DNA of 64,000 nucleotides from Paenibacillus brevis (GCF_018919145.1 NZ_JAHLQJ010000015.1:62001-126000), one strand, 5' to 3'. Numbered from the stretch's first letter, positions 40,604-50,361 are shown. Numbers and translations are program-made. The notes: generated by a model not told the origin, from the letters alone.

Positions 40604-41539
40604 TTGAAACGGCTTGGCCGGGGCCGTAAACCCAAGTTGACGGAGGATTTGCTTAGACAGTGGGATGTTCAGTTAATGGTCTTGCCGGCACTGCTGTTCA
40701 TCTTAGTGTTCAGCTATATCCCCATGTATGGGGTGCTTATGGCTTTTCAGGACTACAACATTTTTACGGGCTTCATGTCAAGTCCGTGGGTGGGCTTCAA
40801 GCATTTCGAAAGGTTCTTTCATGCCCCTGAGTTCTGGAGTGTTATTCGTAACACAGTGGTAATCAGTTTGCTTAAGCTGTTTATCGGGTTTCCAGCCCCG
40901 ATCCTGCTCGCGCTGATGCTGAATGAGATACATAACCGAGTGTTCAAACGCACCATTCAGACAATCAGTTATTTACCGCATTTTATTTCCTGGGTTATTG
41001 TTTCCGGATTTGTTACCTCGTTGCTGTCAACAGATAATGGAAGCTTCAATATTTTGTTGCAGCAGCTCAACCTGATTGACGAGCCTATCAATTTCTTATC
41101 CATTCCGGAGTATTTCTGGACCATTCTTGTGACAACAGGGGTTTGGAAGGAGATTGGGTTCTCTTCCATCGTGTATCTGGCCGCGATTACCGGCGTAGAT
41201 CCTCAACTGTATGAAGCGGGAGCCATGGATGGAGCCAGCCGGCTGCGGCAAATGTTCTCTATTACGCTGCCTTCCATCTTACCGGTCATTATCATTTTTC
41301 TCATTCTGAACATTGGCAATTTGCTGAATGCGGGCTTTGAGGACATCCTGCTACTGGGCGCCAATCCGGTGTTGCGGGATGTTGCGGATGTTATTGACAC
41401 TTACGTGTATCGCGTAGGGATCCAAAACAACAGATATTCTTATGCAACGGCTGTCGGATTGTTTAAGGGAGTGCTTAGTGTGGCGCTGCTGGCCGGGGCT
41501 AACTATGCAGCCCGCCGGTCGGGGAACAGCCTATGGTAG
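40604..41539 (+). CDS. Sugar ABC transporter permease, LplB type
   Basis: The first membrane subunit of the second sugar importer, about 311 residues with six membrane segments. SYIPMYGVLMAFQDYN and EAGAMDGASRLRQMFSITLP (coupling loop) are typical. The start is not settled. A TTG at 40604 is in frame but has only a weak AAAAAGG site. A very strong AAAAGGAGGAG at about 40555-40564 is followed at ideal spacing by in-frame CTG codons (40568, 40571), which would add 12 or 11 residues. No upstream in-frame ATG or GTG exists between that site and 40604. Confidence 0.9.
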   Translation: MKRLGRGRKPKLTEDLLRQWDVQLMVLPALLFILVFSYIPMYGVLMAFQDYNIFTGFMSSPWVGFKHFERFFHAPEFWSVIRNTVVISLLKLFIGFPAPILLALMLNEIHNRVFKRTIQTISYLPHFISWVIVSGFVTSLLSTDNGSFNILLQQLNLIDEPINFLSIPEYFWTILVTTGVWKEIGFSSIVYLAAITGVDPQLYEAGAMDGASRLRQMFSITLPSILPVIIIFLILNIGNLLNAGFEDILLLGANPVLRDVADVIDTYVYRVGIQNNRYSYATAVGLFKGVLSVALLAGANYAARRSGNSLW

Positions 41540-41588
41540 CCGCCGTTTGCCTTGACAAGTACGCCAATCGGAAGAGAGGGAAGACGCA

Positions 41589-42482
41589 ATGAAGCTGACT
41601 CTGGGCGACAAGACGCTGTCTGCGGTCATTTACATCCTGCTGTTCGTGCTGGGGTTTGCCGCTTTTTACCCTTTCTGGAACGCTGCTGTGATCTCCTTCA
41701 ATAGTGGAAATGACACGATGCGAGGGGGCATTACCTTCTGGCCCCGGGAGTTTACTCTGGAGAACTATGCAGTGGTATTCAAGGACGAACGGTTGCTGGG
41801 CGGCTTTGCGGTCTCTATGCTGAGAACGGTAGTGGGTACCTTATTATCCATTCTGGCTACCGCTATTTTTGCCTATGGGATGACCAAAACCTGGTTGATC
41901 GGCCGCAAATTCTATATGGTGGTATGCATCGTCACTATGTTCTTTAGTGGTGGACTCATCCCCACGTACTTACTGATTCGGGAACTGCAACTGATTGATA
42001 CGTTTTGGGTCATGGTCGTGCCGGGACTGATCAGCGTGTGGAATATGATTATATTCCGTACGTTCTTCAAGGGCATGCCGGCCGGTCTGGACGAATCTGC
42101 CCGCATCGATGGTTGCTCTAACTGGGGGGTGCTGTTTCGAATTATCTTGCCGCTGTCCGGACCCGTGCTGGCGACGTTGGCCTTGTTCACAGCGGTGTAT
42201 CACTGGAATGATTGGTTTGCCCCTAGCATTTATATCTCCAACGTTGATTTGCTGCCAATACAAACTAAACTACAGCAGATATTAAATTCGAACATCATGC
42301 TGGAACAGATGTCGCAGATGGACTCAGCCGCTGCCAGCCATTTGAACCGAATGAAGACAGTGACCACCAAGTCATTGTCGATGGCAACGATGATGGTTGC
42401 GACAGTACCCATTTTGTGCGTTTATCCGTTTGTACAGAAGTATTTTGTGAAGGGTGTTATGATCGGGTCTTTGAAGGAATAG
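41589..42482 (+). CDS. Sugar ABC transporter permease, YtcP/LplC type
   Basis: The second membrane subunit, 297 residues. FFSGGLIPTYLLIRELQLID, the coupling loop ESARIDGCSNWGVLFRIILP, and the terminal VKGVMIGSLKE are subfamily hallmarks. ATG at 41589 follows GGAAGAGAGGG. No ATPase gene is found in the locus, so a shared MsmX-type ATPase is expected. Confidence 0.93.
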   Translation: MKLTLGDKTLSAVIYILLFVLGFAAFYPFWNAAVISFNSGNDTMRGGITFWPREFTLENYAVVFKDERLLGGFAVSMLRTVVGTLLSILATAIFAYGMTKTWLIGRKFYMVVCIVTMFFSGGLIPTYLLIRELQLIDTFWVMVVPGLISVWNMIIFRTFFKGMPAGLDESARIDGCSNWGVLFRIILPLSGPVLATLALFTAVYHWNDWFAPSIYISNVDLLPIQTKLQQILNSNIMLEQMSQMDSAAASHLNRMKTVTTKSLSMATMMVATVPILCVYPFVQKYFVKGVMIGSLKE

Positions 42483-42507
42483 TTCCGCAAATGAGGGGGA
42501 GTCTTGT

Positions 42508-44145
42508 ATGAAGCATTGGAACCATTGGAAAATCACGAAAAGGCTGGTGTTGACCACCATGTTGGCCGCCGTGCTGGCGCTGACCGCTTGCTCAGGCGGA
42601 GGAGCGGGCATCGAAGCTAATGAAGGGGCGGCGCAAGGAGGAGAACCTGCGGGAGAATCAGGGCCGCTCACCTTCACCTTCTATGGCCACTATGATTGGT
42701 ATACGATGCCCAACTGGGGAGAGGACCTGTCCACCAAATGGATTAAAGAGAACAAACAGGTCACGGTGGAGCCCATCAGTTCTGGCGGTAATGCCAAGCA
42801 GAAGCTAAGCACCATGATTGTATCCGGAGAACTGCCGGATGTGATCTGGATGGAACGGGGAGCGGATGTGGAGAAGCTGCGCGCGGCGGGCATGCTGGTT
42901 CCCTTTGATGACTATTTGGAGAAGTACCCCAATTTGAAGAAATGGGCCGGGGATTCGACGCTCGATATGCTCCGGTCACCGGACGGGAAGCTCTACCAGT
43001 TCCCTAACTGGTTTACGACGCAGCCTAACGGTAATGCAGGGTATCTGGTCAACAAGAAGATCTACAACGAGCTTGGCGCCCCGCCTTTGGAGACCACCGA
43101 TGATTTGTATGCTTATCTGAAGCAGGTGAAGGCCAATTACCCGGATATCGTACCTTTGGAAGTGGGGCAGGGAGGCTCCGGTATAGAGATATTAACCTCG
43201 GCGTTTGGCGAGAACTATCCTTATACGTTCACCGCTATGAAGGGCGTCCCTTCAGGCAATCAATTGAATTCGCTTTTTACTGACCCGGTGTTCAGAGAAG
43301 GCATCGGATATGCGAATAAGCTTTACCGTGAAGGCTTGATTTCGCAGGATGCATTCACACAAAAGCTGGAGCAGGTCGAGCAGAAGGTGCGGAATGGACA
43401 AATCGCGGTGTATGTAGCCTCAAGTCCAACAGAGTATGGGGCAATCGGCAATGCCCTGCTATCGGCAGAAGATCCGGAGGCTGGTTATATCATGGTATGG
43501 CCTATCCATAAGTCCGGGCTGGATAAGAACAAAATTTATCCCGGCGATTACAAACAACAGGGCTGGAACGTCAATGTGATTACCCGCTCCGCCGAGAACC
43601 CGGAAGCAATCTTCGCCTTCTTGGATTGGATGACCGGTCCTGAGGGACAACGAATCATCATGTGGGGACCGGAGGGGTTGTATTGGGACGGCGTGGATGA
43701 AGAAGATGCTCCTAAGTTCACGGAGAAGTTTACTTCAGATCCGAAGGGCCGCGATGAATTGATGAATGCTACGGTCAACTTTCAATGGGTGGGGAATACC
43801 GTATACGTGGACAATTCAAAGATGAAGTTTGAATCCACACTCCCTCCAGAAAAGCAGAATTGGGAATCAAGATGGCAATCGGAAATTACCTGGAAGACAC
43901 AATATAACACGACGGAATTTACCAACCTGGATCCGGCGGGAGACAGCGAGGAAGGAATTGTGGCTCAAAGTGTGCTTGATATCTATACCAAGGCGCTAGC
44001 CTCGGCCGTCATGAATGCGAAGTCTGAGGCAGAGGTGGCCTCGACGCTCGATAAGGCAGAAGCAGAAGCACAGAAGGCGGGATACGCCAAATTGCTGAAA
44101 TATAAGACAGAGAGATGGCAGGAGAACTTAAGTAAGCTGAAATAG
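42508..44145 (+). CDS. Lipoprotein sugar-binding protein (beta-glucan oligosaccharide importer)
   Basis: The extracellular solute receptor, 545 residues. The signal sequence ends in lipobox LTAC (Cys28), followed by a Gly/Glu/Ala-rich linker to about residue 50. The mature region has family 1 features: FYGHYDWYTMPNWGEDLSTK, SGELPDVIWMERGADVEKL, and QQGWNVNVITRSAENPEAIF. ATG at 42508 follows GAGGGGGAG. Unlike most such loci, here the two permease genes precede the receptor gene. The ligand is inferred as beta-glucan-derived oligosaccharide from the GH4 and GH16 genes downstream. Confidence 0.92.
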   Translation: MKHWNHWKITKRLVLTTMLAAVLALTACSGGGAGIEANEGAAQGGEPAGESGPLTFTFYGHYDWYTMPNWGEDLSTKWIKENKQVTVEPISSGGNAKQKLSTMIVSGELPDVIWMERGADVEKLRAAGMLVPFDDYLEKYPNLKKWAGDSTLDMLRSPDGKLYQFPNWFTTQPNGNAGYLVNKKIYNELGAPPLETTDDLYAYLKQVKANYPDIVPLEVGQGGSGIEILTSAFGENYPYTFTAMKGVPSGNQLNSLFTDPVFREGIGYANKLYREGLISQDAFTQKLEQVEQKVRNGQIAVYVASSPTEYGAIGNALLSAEDPEAGYIMVWPIHKSGLDKNKIYPGDYKQQGWNVNVITRSAENPEAIFAFLDWMTGPEGQRIIMWGPEGLYWDGVDEEDAPKFTEKFTSDPKGRDELMNATVNFQWVGNTVYVDNSKMKFESTLPPEKQNWESRWQSEITWKTQYNTTEFTNLDPAGDSEEGIVAQSVLDIYTKALASAVMNAKSEAEVASTLDKAEAEAQKAGYAKLLKYKTERWQENLSKLK

Positions 44146-44154
44146 GAGAGAACG

Positions 44155-45135
44155 GTGTTGAACTACTATTTGGGAATAGACGGTGGTGGAAGCAAAACCT
44201 TGGCCGTCGTCACTGATGAACAGGGCAGAATTATGGGACGCGGGCTAAGCGGGTGCGGCAATCACCAGGTTCAGGTGGAGCTGGCACGGCGCAGTATTCA
44301 ACAGGCGTCAGACGAAGCTATCAAACAAGCTGGTATTACTCGTAATCAGCTTAGCTATGCCATGTTTGGCCTGGCTGGTGCCGACCGGGAGGCAGATTTT
44401 CGGGTGCTGAGACCAATGATTGCAGATATGCAATTTCCGCAGCATGGCATCGTATGCGATACAGAGATTGGATTGCGGGCAGGCACACGGCAAGCGAATG
44501 GCGTTGTCCTGGTTTGTGGCAGCGGCACCAACTGCTATGGAATGAACAAGCAGGGTGAATCGCTGCAGGTTGGAGGCTTTGGATACATGTTCGGTGACTT
44601 CGGCGGTGGCAGCGAGCTGGCGGTGGAGGTATTCCGCACGGTAATTCGCGCTTGGGAGGGGAGGGAGAACTCGACCCTCCTCACCGAAGCCGTTCTGCAA
44701 ACGCTGGAGTATCCCTCGGTGGAGCGTTTGTTCCATAATTATCTCGACCGTGGCGCAAAGGCTCCGAGACATCTAACCAAGCTGTTGTTCCAGGTGGCAG
44801 AGCAAGATGAAGCAGCGAGGGCGATTCTTCAGCGGCAAGGCCGCGAGCTTGGCAAGACTGCAGCCGCCGTTATTCGCAGGCTGGGCATGATGCAGGATCA
44901 CTTCGACCTTGTTCTGGTTGGTAGCGTACTGACCCGAAGCGATCACAGATTCATCACACCTCAGATCGAGGAGATGATCAAGCCGTTAGCTCCCGGGTGC
45001 CGCTTGCGGCGGTTAACGATGGAACCGGTGGCGGGTGCTATTCTGCTAGCTATGGAGAAGTCCGGGCATCCCGTGGAGGATGGGGTGTATGACCGACTAA
45101 ATGAAGGGTTGTCAGTAAAGGAGGAGCAAGCATGA
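44155..45135 (+). CDS. BadF/BadG/BcrA-type sugar kinase (N-acetylglucosamine-kinase-like)
   Basis: A cytoplasmic ATP-dependent kinase of the ASKHA fold, 326 residues. The phosphate-1 loop is YLGIDGGGSKTLAVV, the second ATP motif is VVLVCGSGTNCYG, and GGFGYMFGDFGGGSELA follows, all as in NAGK/BadF-type ATPases. Start is the GTG at 44155, six nt after AGGAG, with a TTG one codon later as an alternative. It overlaps the GH4 gene by ATGA. The pairing suggests that it phosphorylates the imported disaccharide, or the sugar released from it. The substrate is inferred from context. Confidence 0.88.
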   Translation: MLNYYLGIDGGGSKTLAVVTDEQGRIMGRGLSGCGNHQVQVELARRSIQQASDEAIKQAGITRNQLSYAMFGLAGADREADFRVLRPMIADMQFPQHGIVCDTEIGLRAGTRQANGVVLVCGSGTNCYGMNKQGESLQVGGFGYMFGDFGGGSELAVEVFRTVIRAWEGRENSTLLTEAVLQTLEYPSVERLFHNYLDRGAKAPRHLTKLLFQVAEQDEAARAILQRQGRELGKTAAAVIRRLGMMQDHFDLVLVGSVLTRSDHRFITPQIEEMIKPLAPGCRLRRLTMEPVAGAILLAMEKSGHPVEDGVYDRLNEGLSVKEEQA

Positions 45136-46451
45136 AGCGGGAACTGAAAATCGCCGTTATTGGTGGAGGATCGTCGTATACCCCCGAACTGATAGAAGGG
45201 TTTATTCAAAATTATGAGACTCTGCCAGTCACTGAAATTGTACTTGTGGATATTCCGGAAGGAGCGCACAAGCTGAAGATCGTGGGGCAGCTGGCGGAGC
45301 GTATGATTGCAGCATCAGGACTACCCATTAAGCTGGAGATGACAATGGATCGACGTTCTGCACTGACCGGCGCGACATTCGTCACCACTCAGATGCGGGT
45401 GGGGCTGCTGCAAGCACGGGCCTGGGATGAGACAATTCCGTTGAAATACGGCATGATCGGTCAGGAGACAACGGGACCAGGCGGGATGATGAAGGCCTTG
45501 CGGACGATCCCCGTGCTGCTGGATATCTGCAAAGACATAGAAGAGCTCTGCCCGGATGCCTGGATGCTTAACTTTACGAATCCGGCGGGTATGGTGACAG
45601 AGGCGATTTACAAGCATTCCCGCGTCCGCTCCATCGGCTTGTGCAATTCTCCCATTGCGGCCTACAAATGGTTGTCTTCCTTGTACGAAGTGCCGATTGA
45701 GCGTATTCACTGCGAGTTCGTTGGCTTGAATCACCTACATTGGATTAGTCAAATTACTATTGACGGCATGTCCAAGCTGTCGGAGCTGCTGGCCAACCAG
45801 GAAGGGTACTCCGCGCGCAATGTTCCGCAGTTCGCTTGGAACGGCACTTTGCTGCAATCCCTGAAGGCTATTCCATCTTATTATTTGAAGTATTTCTATT
45901 TGCAGCGAGAAATGCTTGAGGAACAACAGCAAGCGGCCTCCCGTGGGGAGACGCGTGCCGAGACGGTTCAGCGTCTGGAGGATGAATTGTTCGAGATATA
46001 TAAGGACCCAGAATTGAAAGAAAAGCCGAAACAGTTGGAAGAGCGGGGAGGGGCTTACTACTCGGAAGCTGCTGTAAAATTAATGAATTCTCTGTATAAT
46101 AATTCCAGAGATATTCAGACACTGAATGTTGCCAATGGAGATACCTTGGACTTTCTCCCCGAGGATGCCTGCATTGAGGTGAATTGCCAAGTAACGAGTG
46201 AGGGGCCCCTGGTTCAGCCGATCACGGTTGTTCCAGAAGCGGCAAAGGGGTTGATTCGATCTGTAAAAACCTATGAGCAACTGGCTATCGAAGCGGCCGT
46301 TACCGGTGACCGGGGAATGGCACTACTGGCTTTGACACATCATCCGTTGACCTATTCCGTAAATGATGTTGAGAGAATGCTGGATGAAATGCTGGAGCAG
46401 AACCGGCGTTATCTCCCGCAGTTTTTCGCCCAAAACCATGAGGAGGGATAA
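45132..46451 (+). CDS. GH4 family 6-phospho-glycosidase (probably 6-phospho-beta-glucosidase)
   Basis: Cleaves phosphorylated disaccharides by the NAD+- and Mn2+-dependent oxidation-elimination mechanism of GH4. The N-terminal NAD-binding motif is IAVIGGGSSYTPELIEGF. Further family blocks are MIGQETTGPGGMMKALRTIP, MLNFTNPAGMVTEA, the metal-ligand region IGLCNSPIA, and GLNHLHW. Length (439) is normal. It overlaps the kinase gene by 4 nt. GH4 enzymes of this shape usually act on substrates already phosphorylated by a PTS; here no PTS gene is present, so the kinase is the likely source of the phosphate. Confidence 0.92.
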   Translation: MKRELKIAVIGGGSSYTPELIEGFIQNYETLPVTEIVLVDIPEGAHKLKIVGQLAERMIAASGLPIKLEMTMDRRSALTGATFVTTQMRVGLLQARAWDETIPLKYGMIGQETTGPGGMMKALRTIPVLLDICKDIEELCPDAWMLNFTNPAGMVTEAIYKHSRVRSIGLCNSPIAAYKWLSSLYEVPIERIHCEFVGLNHLHWISQITIDGMSKLSELLANQEGYSARNVPQFAWNGTLLQSLKAIPSYYLKYFYLQREMLEEQQQAASRGETRAETVQRLEDELFEIYKDPELKEKPKQLEERGGAYYSEAAVKLMNSLYNNSRDIQTLNVANGDTLDFLPEDACIEVNCQVTSEGPLVQPITVVPEAAKGLIRSVKTYEQLAIEAAVTGDRGMALLALTHHPLTYSVNDVERMLDEMLEQNRRYLPQFFAQNHEEG

Positions 46452-46456
46452 TTAAG

Positions 46457-47224
46457 ATGAAGAAGATGATGTTAGGGAAAATCCGCGGTATATTGAGTGC
46501 AATGATGCTAGGCGTAAGCTTGCTATTGGTTATTCCGGCTTCGGCGGCAACCGGGTTCACAGAGAATTTGAATGCGGCAAACCCAAGTATGTTTTATATT
46601 TCAGATGGCTGGGCGAACGGTTCTGATTTTGGTGTGGCCTGGAAGGCTAGCAATGTCGAGTTCAATAATGGAGTGATGGCTCTTCGGTTGGATAATGTCG
46701 GATGTTCTTCGAATTGTCTGGGCAAGCCCTTTGCATCTGGGGAATATGCCACGAATACCAAATACGGATTTGGACGAGTTGAGGCAAGGATGAAGGTAGC
46801 TAAGGGAACAGGTCTTGTGACCTCATTATTCACGTATTATAATCCAGATCCTAGCGTGAAGCTAAACGATGAAATTGATATCGAGATTCTTGGGAAGGAT
46901 ACCACCAAGTTGGAAGTGAATTACTTCACGGCTGGTGTGGGAGGACACAGCACGATTATAGACCTGGGCTTTGATGCTGCGCTGGACTTCCACAATTATG
47001 CCTTTGAGTGGTCTCCTACCTTCATTAAATGGTATGTTGACGGTCAATTGGTGCATACGGAGAATGGATCACGGGGTCCGTTGCCTACGAATCCGGGTCA
47101 TATCATGGTTAACCTTTGGGCGGGAGCCAATGCTGCAGAACAATATTGGACGGGTAAATTTATTTACCCAGGCTCCCCGGTACGAGCGTATTATGACTGG
47201 ATCAAGTTTACACCAGCCAGCTAG
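46457..47224 (+). CDS. Secreted GH16 beta-glucanase (lichenase-like)
   Basis: An extracellular endo-beta-glucanase, 255 residues. A Sec signal peptide covers about residues 1-31 (cut after ASA). The catalytic motif DEIDIE contains Glu139, Asp141 and Glu143, the nucleophile / helper / acid-base set of GH16 lichenases. Fold motifs YGFGRVEARMKVAKGTGLV and YAFEWSPTFIKWYVDGQLVH are conserved, as is the N-terminal WANGSDFGVAWKASNV segment of Bacillus 1,3-1,4-beta-glucanases. It starts five nt after GH4 with GAGGAGG before it, so it belongs to the operon. It would release the oligosaccharides that the importer brings in. Confidence 0.93.
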   Translation: MKKMMLGKIRGILSAMMLGVSLLLVIPASAATGFTENLNAANPSMFYISDGWANGSDFGVAWKASNVEFNNGVMALRLDNVGCSSNCLGKPFASGEYATNTKYGFGRVEARMKVAKGTGLVTSLFTYYNPDPSVKLNDEIDIEILGKDTTKLEVNYFTAGVGGHSTIIDLGFDAALDFHNYAFEWSPTFIKWYVDGQLVHTENGSRGPLPTNPGHIMVNLWAGANAAEQYWTGKFIYPGSPVRAYYDWIKFTPAS

Positions 47225-47242
47225 GACGCAGAATCCACTCCC

Positions 47243-47280
47243 TGAATCGCCTCGTGATCAGAAGATGACTTGTGAATAAT
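47243..47280 (+). repeat. Dispersed motif, copy 2
   Basis: CTCGTGATCAGAAGATGACT and its flanks match the segment at 11853-11891 in front of mutY. Here it follows the GH16 stop directly. Function unknown. The 47225-47552 gap otherwise contains two terminators and no gene. Confidence 0.5.
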
Positions 47281-47296
47281 TGCGTAAAGGTAAATT

Positions 47297-47356
47297 AAAG
47301 CCTCCTCTTTTAGTGACCGGGAACCACATCGGTTACCAAAGAGGAGGCTTTCTTTG
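47297..47356 (+). terminator. Terminator of the beta-glucan operon
   Basis: AAAGCCTCCTCTTT (47297-47310) pairs perfectly with 47338-47351, with an inner GTnACCG/CGGTnAC stem and a T-rich tail. Confidence 0.93.
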
Positions 47357-47480
47357 TTGCAGCTTAACTTTTAACAGGGTGTCCAGCTCTAGGGACTAAC
47401 TTGAGATGAACGCGTAAAAGAGCAAAGTCGTAAGTAACGTGCGCAGAAACATTTCAAATTCCTGGTGTTAGCCTCGCTCT

Positions 47481-47544
47481 GAAAAAACGAAAGGCTCGTA
47501 CAGGCAGGGAATTGTGACCTCCCCACTCAGTACGAGCGTCTTCG
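47481..47544 (-). terminator. Terminator of the aconitase gene
   Basis: GCTCGTAC (47494-47501) pairs with GTACGAGC (47530-47537), extended by short outer pairs. Read on the minus strand it is followed by TTTCGTTTTTTC. Confidence 0.75.
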
Positions 47545-47552
47545 TTTAAAGA

Positions 47553-50273
47553 TTATGAATTATTATCTTTAATCATCTGACGAAGCACCGTTTGGAGAAT
47601 ACCGCCGTTATGGTAGTAGTCTACATCAACCATGCTGTCGAGGCGGGCCGTGACATGGAACTCAAATTGCGTTCCGTTCAGGCGGGTAGCAATAACCGTA
47701 AGCTGCTGTCCCGGCTTGACTTCGTTGGATAACCCTACGATATCGAACGTTTCTGTTCCGTCGATTCCAAGCGTATTCCAGCCGTGTCCTTCCTGGAATT
47801 GAAGGGGAAGTACCCCCATGCCGACCAGGTTGCTGCGGTGGATCCGTTCGAAGCTCTCGGCAATGACCGCTTTTACGCCCAGCAGGAAGGTCCCCTTGGC
47901 TGCCCAGTCTCTGGAGCTGCCCGTTCCGTATTCCTTGCCGGCGATGACGATCAGGTTCTGACCGTCGGCCTGATAATTCATCGAAGCATCGTAAATCGAC
48001 ATCAGCGTGTCCGTCGGTAAATGCTTCGTGACGCCGCCTTCGGTTCCCGGAGCAACCTGATTCCGGATGCGGATATTGGCGAAGGTTCCGCGCATCATGA
48101 CCTCATGGTTCCCGCGGCGGGAGCCATAGGAGTTAAAGTCTTTACGCGCTACGCCGCGGTCGCTCAGGTACACTCCGGCCGGGCTTGTCGGCGAAATGTT
48201 ACCGGCAGGCGAGATATGGTCGGTTGTAACCGAGTCTCCCAGCAAGGCAAGCACACGTGCCTGGCGGACATCCGCGATGTCCTGAAGCCCGTCGCCGATC
48301 TGCTCGAAGAATGGCGGGTTTTGGATATAGGTAGACTTTTCATCCCATTCATACAGCTCGCCTTCCGGCACCGGAATGGAATTCCAACGTTCATTTTGCG
48401 TAAATACGTTCTCGTATTTGGAACGGAACATTTCCGGGCTGACGGACAGGCCGATCGCTTCCTTGATCTCCTTGGAGGAAGGCCAGATGTCCTTCAAGAA
48501 TACCGGTTGATCATTCTGATCATAGCCCAGAGGGTCATTTTGCAGATCAATGTTCACCGTACCTGCAAGGGCATAAGCTACGACGAGAGGAGGAGAGGCA
48601 AGATAGTTCGCCTTCACTTGAGCATGCACGCGGCCCTCGAAGTTACGGTTACCCGAAAGCACGGCGGCAACGGTCATATCGTTCTCCGCGATTGCCGCGC
48701 TGACTTCGTCAGGCAACGGACCAGAGTTGCCGATACAAGTAGCGCAGCCATAACCCGCTACATGGAAGCCCAGCGCTTCAAGCGACTCGATCAACCCGGC
48801 TTTTTCCAGATATTCGGTAACAACAAGCGAACCTGGCGTCAAGCTGCTCTTTACATAGCCCGGCTTCTTCAAACCGCGTTCTACAGCCTTTTTCGCCAGA
48901 AGCCCAGCACCGATCATTACGCTTGGATTGGAGGTGTTCGTACAGCTCGTAATCGCTGCGATGACTACCGCGCCTGTCGTCAGTTCGCTGGCAGCTCCGT
49001 TCGGATGCTTAACGGGAACCTTCTGCTCGATTTTCTCATCGCTCAGACCGTATCCGCCCTTATCTACCGGCGTACGGATGATGCTGTTGAAGCTATCCTT
49101 CATCTCGGTCAGCTCGATCCGGTCTTGCGGACGCTTCGGCCCGGCAAGGCTCGGGACAACGGAAGCGAGGTCAAGCTCAATCAGATCGCTGAACAGCGGG
49201 TCTGGTGTATCGCTCGTACGGAACATACCTTGCGCTTTATAGTAAGCTTCCACAAGGGCGATTTGCTCTTCCGAGCGTCCGGTGCTGCGAAGATAAGCAA
49301 GCGTCTCTTGGTCAACGGGGAAATAACCGACCGTCGCGCCATACTCTGGCGCCATGTTGGCTACGGTTGCCCGGTCGGCCAGACTGATATTGGCAAGACC
49401 AGGTCCATAGAACTCGACGAACTTACCGACAACGCCTTTTTTACGCAGCATTTGTGTGACCGTCAGCGCCAGATCCGTCGCAGTCGCACCTTCTGACAAG
49501 CTGCCGGTCAGCTTGAAGCCGATAACCTCAGGTGCAACGAAATAAAGCGGCTGGCCCAGCATTCCTGCTTCGGCCTCGATACCGCCAACGCCCCAGCCCA
49601 CCACGCCAAGGCCGTTGATCATCGTCGTATGGGAGTCCGTACCTACTAATGAATCCGGGAATACGACAGTCTCGCCGCCGATCCGCTTGGTTGCGGCAAC
49701 AGAGGCCAGATACTCCAGGTTCACCTGGTGAACGATCCCGGTGGCAGGAGGAACGGCACGGAAATTGTTGAATGCCGTCTGCGCCCAACGCAGGAAACGG
49801 TAACGCTCTTCATTGCGTTCGAACTCTACCTTCATATTGTATTCGAGTGCTTCAGGTGCGCCAAAGGCATCCACCATGACCGAGTGGTCGATAACAAGAT
49901 CAACCGGAACGAGCGGGTTAATCTGCTTGGGATCCCCGCCGGCCTTCTTTACTGTGTCACGCATCGCAGCAAGATCAACGACCACGGGCACGCCGGTAAA
50001 ATCCTGCAGCACGATCCGTGCCGGGATGAAAGGAATCTCCTTGTTATCGTCTCTTCCTTCGCTCCATCCGGCGATTTGCTTCACATGTTCCTCAGTAATT
50101 GCTCTTCCGTCATATTGGCGCACAGCAGCTTCCAGCAGCACTTTAATGGAAAAAGGAAGCTTGCTGACTGGGCCAAGTCCCTGCTCTTCTAATGTGTTCA
50201 GATCGTAATAGCGGTAGCTTTTTCCGCCGACCTCCAGCTTGCGGCTGCTGGAGAAAAAATCTTGATTAGACAT
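47553..50273 (-). CDS. acnA: Aconitate hydratase
   Basis: Interconverts citrate and isocitrate in the TCA cycle, and in Bacillus it also moonlights as an RNA-binding regulator. The 906 residues match the AcnA/IRP-type enzyme. [4Fe-4S] ligands are in [15 protein letters not shown] and [14 protein letters not shown]. Substrate-binding [24 protein letters not shown] is split as [14 protein letters not shown] and [10 protein letters not shown], and the swivel domain carries [16 protein letters not shown]. The ATG at 50273 follows AAGGAGG. It is monocistronic with its own promoter and terminator. A palindrome in the 5' leader touches the ribosome site. Confidence 0.98.
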   Translation of the reverse strand: MSNQDFFSSSRKLEVGGKSYRYYDLNTLEEQGLGPVSKLPFSIKVLLEAAVRQYDGRAITEEHVKQIAGWSEGRDDNKEIPFIPARIVLQDFTGVPVVVDLAAMRDTVKKAGGDPKQINPLVPVDLVIDHSVMVDAFGAPEALEYNMKVEFERNEERYRFLRWAQTAFNNFRAVPPATGIVHQVNLEYLASVAATKRIGGETVVFPDSLVGTDSHTTMINGLGVVGWGVGGIEAEAGMLGQPLYFVAPEVIGFKLTGSLSEGATATDLALTVTQMLRKKGVVGKFVEFYGPGLANISLADRATVANMAPEYGATVGYFPVDQETLAYLRSTGRSEEQIALVEAYYKAQGMFRTSDTPDPLFSDLIELDLASVVPSLAGPKRPQDRIELTEMKDSFNSIIRTPVDKGGYGLSDEKIEQKVPVKHPNGAASELTTGAVVIAAITSCTNTSNPSVMIGAGLLAKKAVERGLKKPGYVKSSLTPGSLVVTEYLEKAGLIESLEALGFHVAGYGCATCIGNSGPLPDEVSAAIAENDMTVAAVLSGNRNFEGRVHAQVKANYLASPPLVVAYALAGTVNIDLQNDPLGYDQNDQPVFLKDIWPSSKEIKEAIGLSVSPEMFRSKYENVFTQNERWNSIPVPEGELYEWDEKSTYIQNPPFFEQIGDGLQDIADVRQARVLALLGDSVTTDHISPAGNISPTSPAGVYLSDRGVARKDFNSYGSRRGNHEVMMRGTFANIRIRNQVAPGTEGGVTKHLPTDTLMSIYDASMNYQADGQNLIVIAGKEYGTGSSRDWAAKGTFLLGVKAVIAESFERIHRSNLVGMGVLPLQFQEGHGWNTLGIDGTETFDIVGLSNEVKPGQQLTVIATRLNGTQFEFHVTARLDSMVDVDYYHNGGILQTVLRQMIKDNNS

Positions 50274-50288
50274 GAAACGAACCTCCTT

Positions 50289-50305
50289 GTTTCACTCTGT
50301 GAAAC
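50289..50305 (-). promoter_or_regulatory. Palindrome in the aconitase leader next to the ribosome site
   Basis: GTTTCACTCTGTGAAAC is a perfect dyad (GTTTCA-N5-TGAAAC) abutting the AAGGAGG site on the minus strand. It matches all 12 arm positions of the IclR-gene operator at 27134-27150. It could be a repressor site or an RNA hairpin limiting translation. Confidence 0.55.
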
Positions 50306-50332
50306 ATGATTTCAAAAAAACTCACTAAATTA

Positions 50333-50361
50333 AGTATACCTGTCGCCAGACGGCTAGTAAA
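50333..50361 (-). promoter_or_regulatory. Sigma-A-type promoter of the aconitase gene
   Basis: On the minus strand TTTACT (50356-50361), a 17 nt spacer and TATACT (50333-50338), about 60 nt before the start codon. Confidence 0.65.

Noticed and set aside
48021-49496. A 491-codon open frame on the plus strand opposite the aconitase gene
   Set aside because: It is an antisense shadow of acnA. The minus-strand protein has every aconitase motif, and the plus frame has no ribosome site or recognisable domain.
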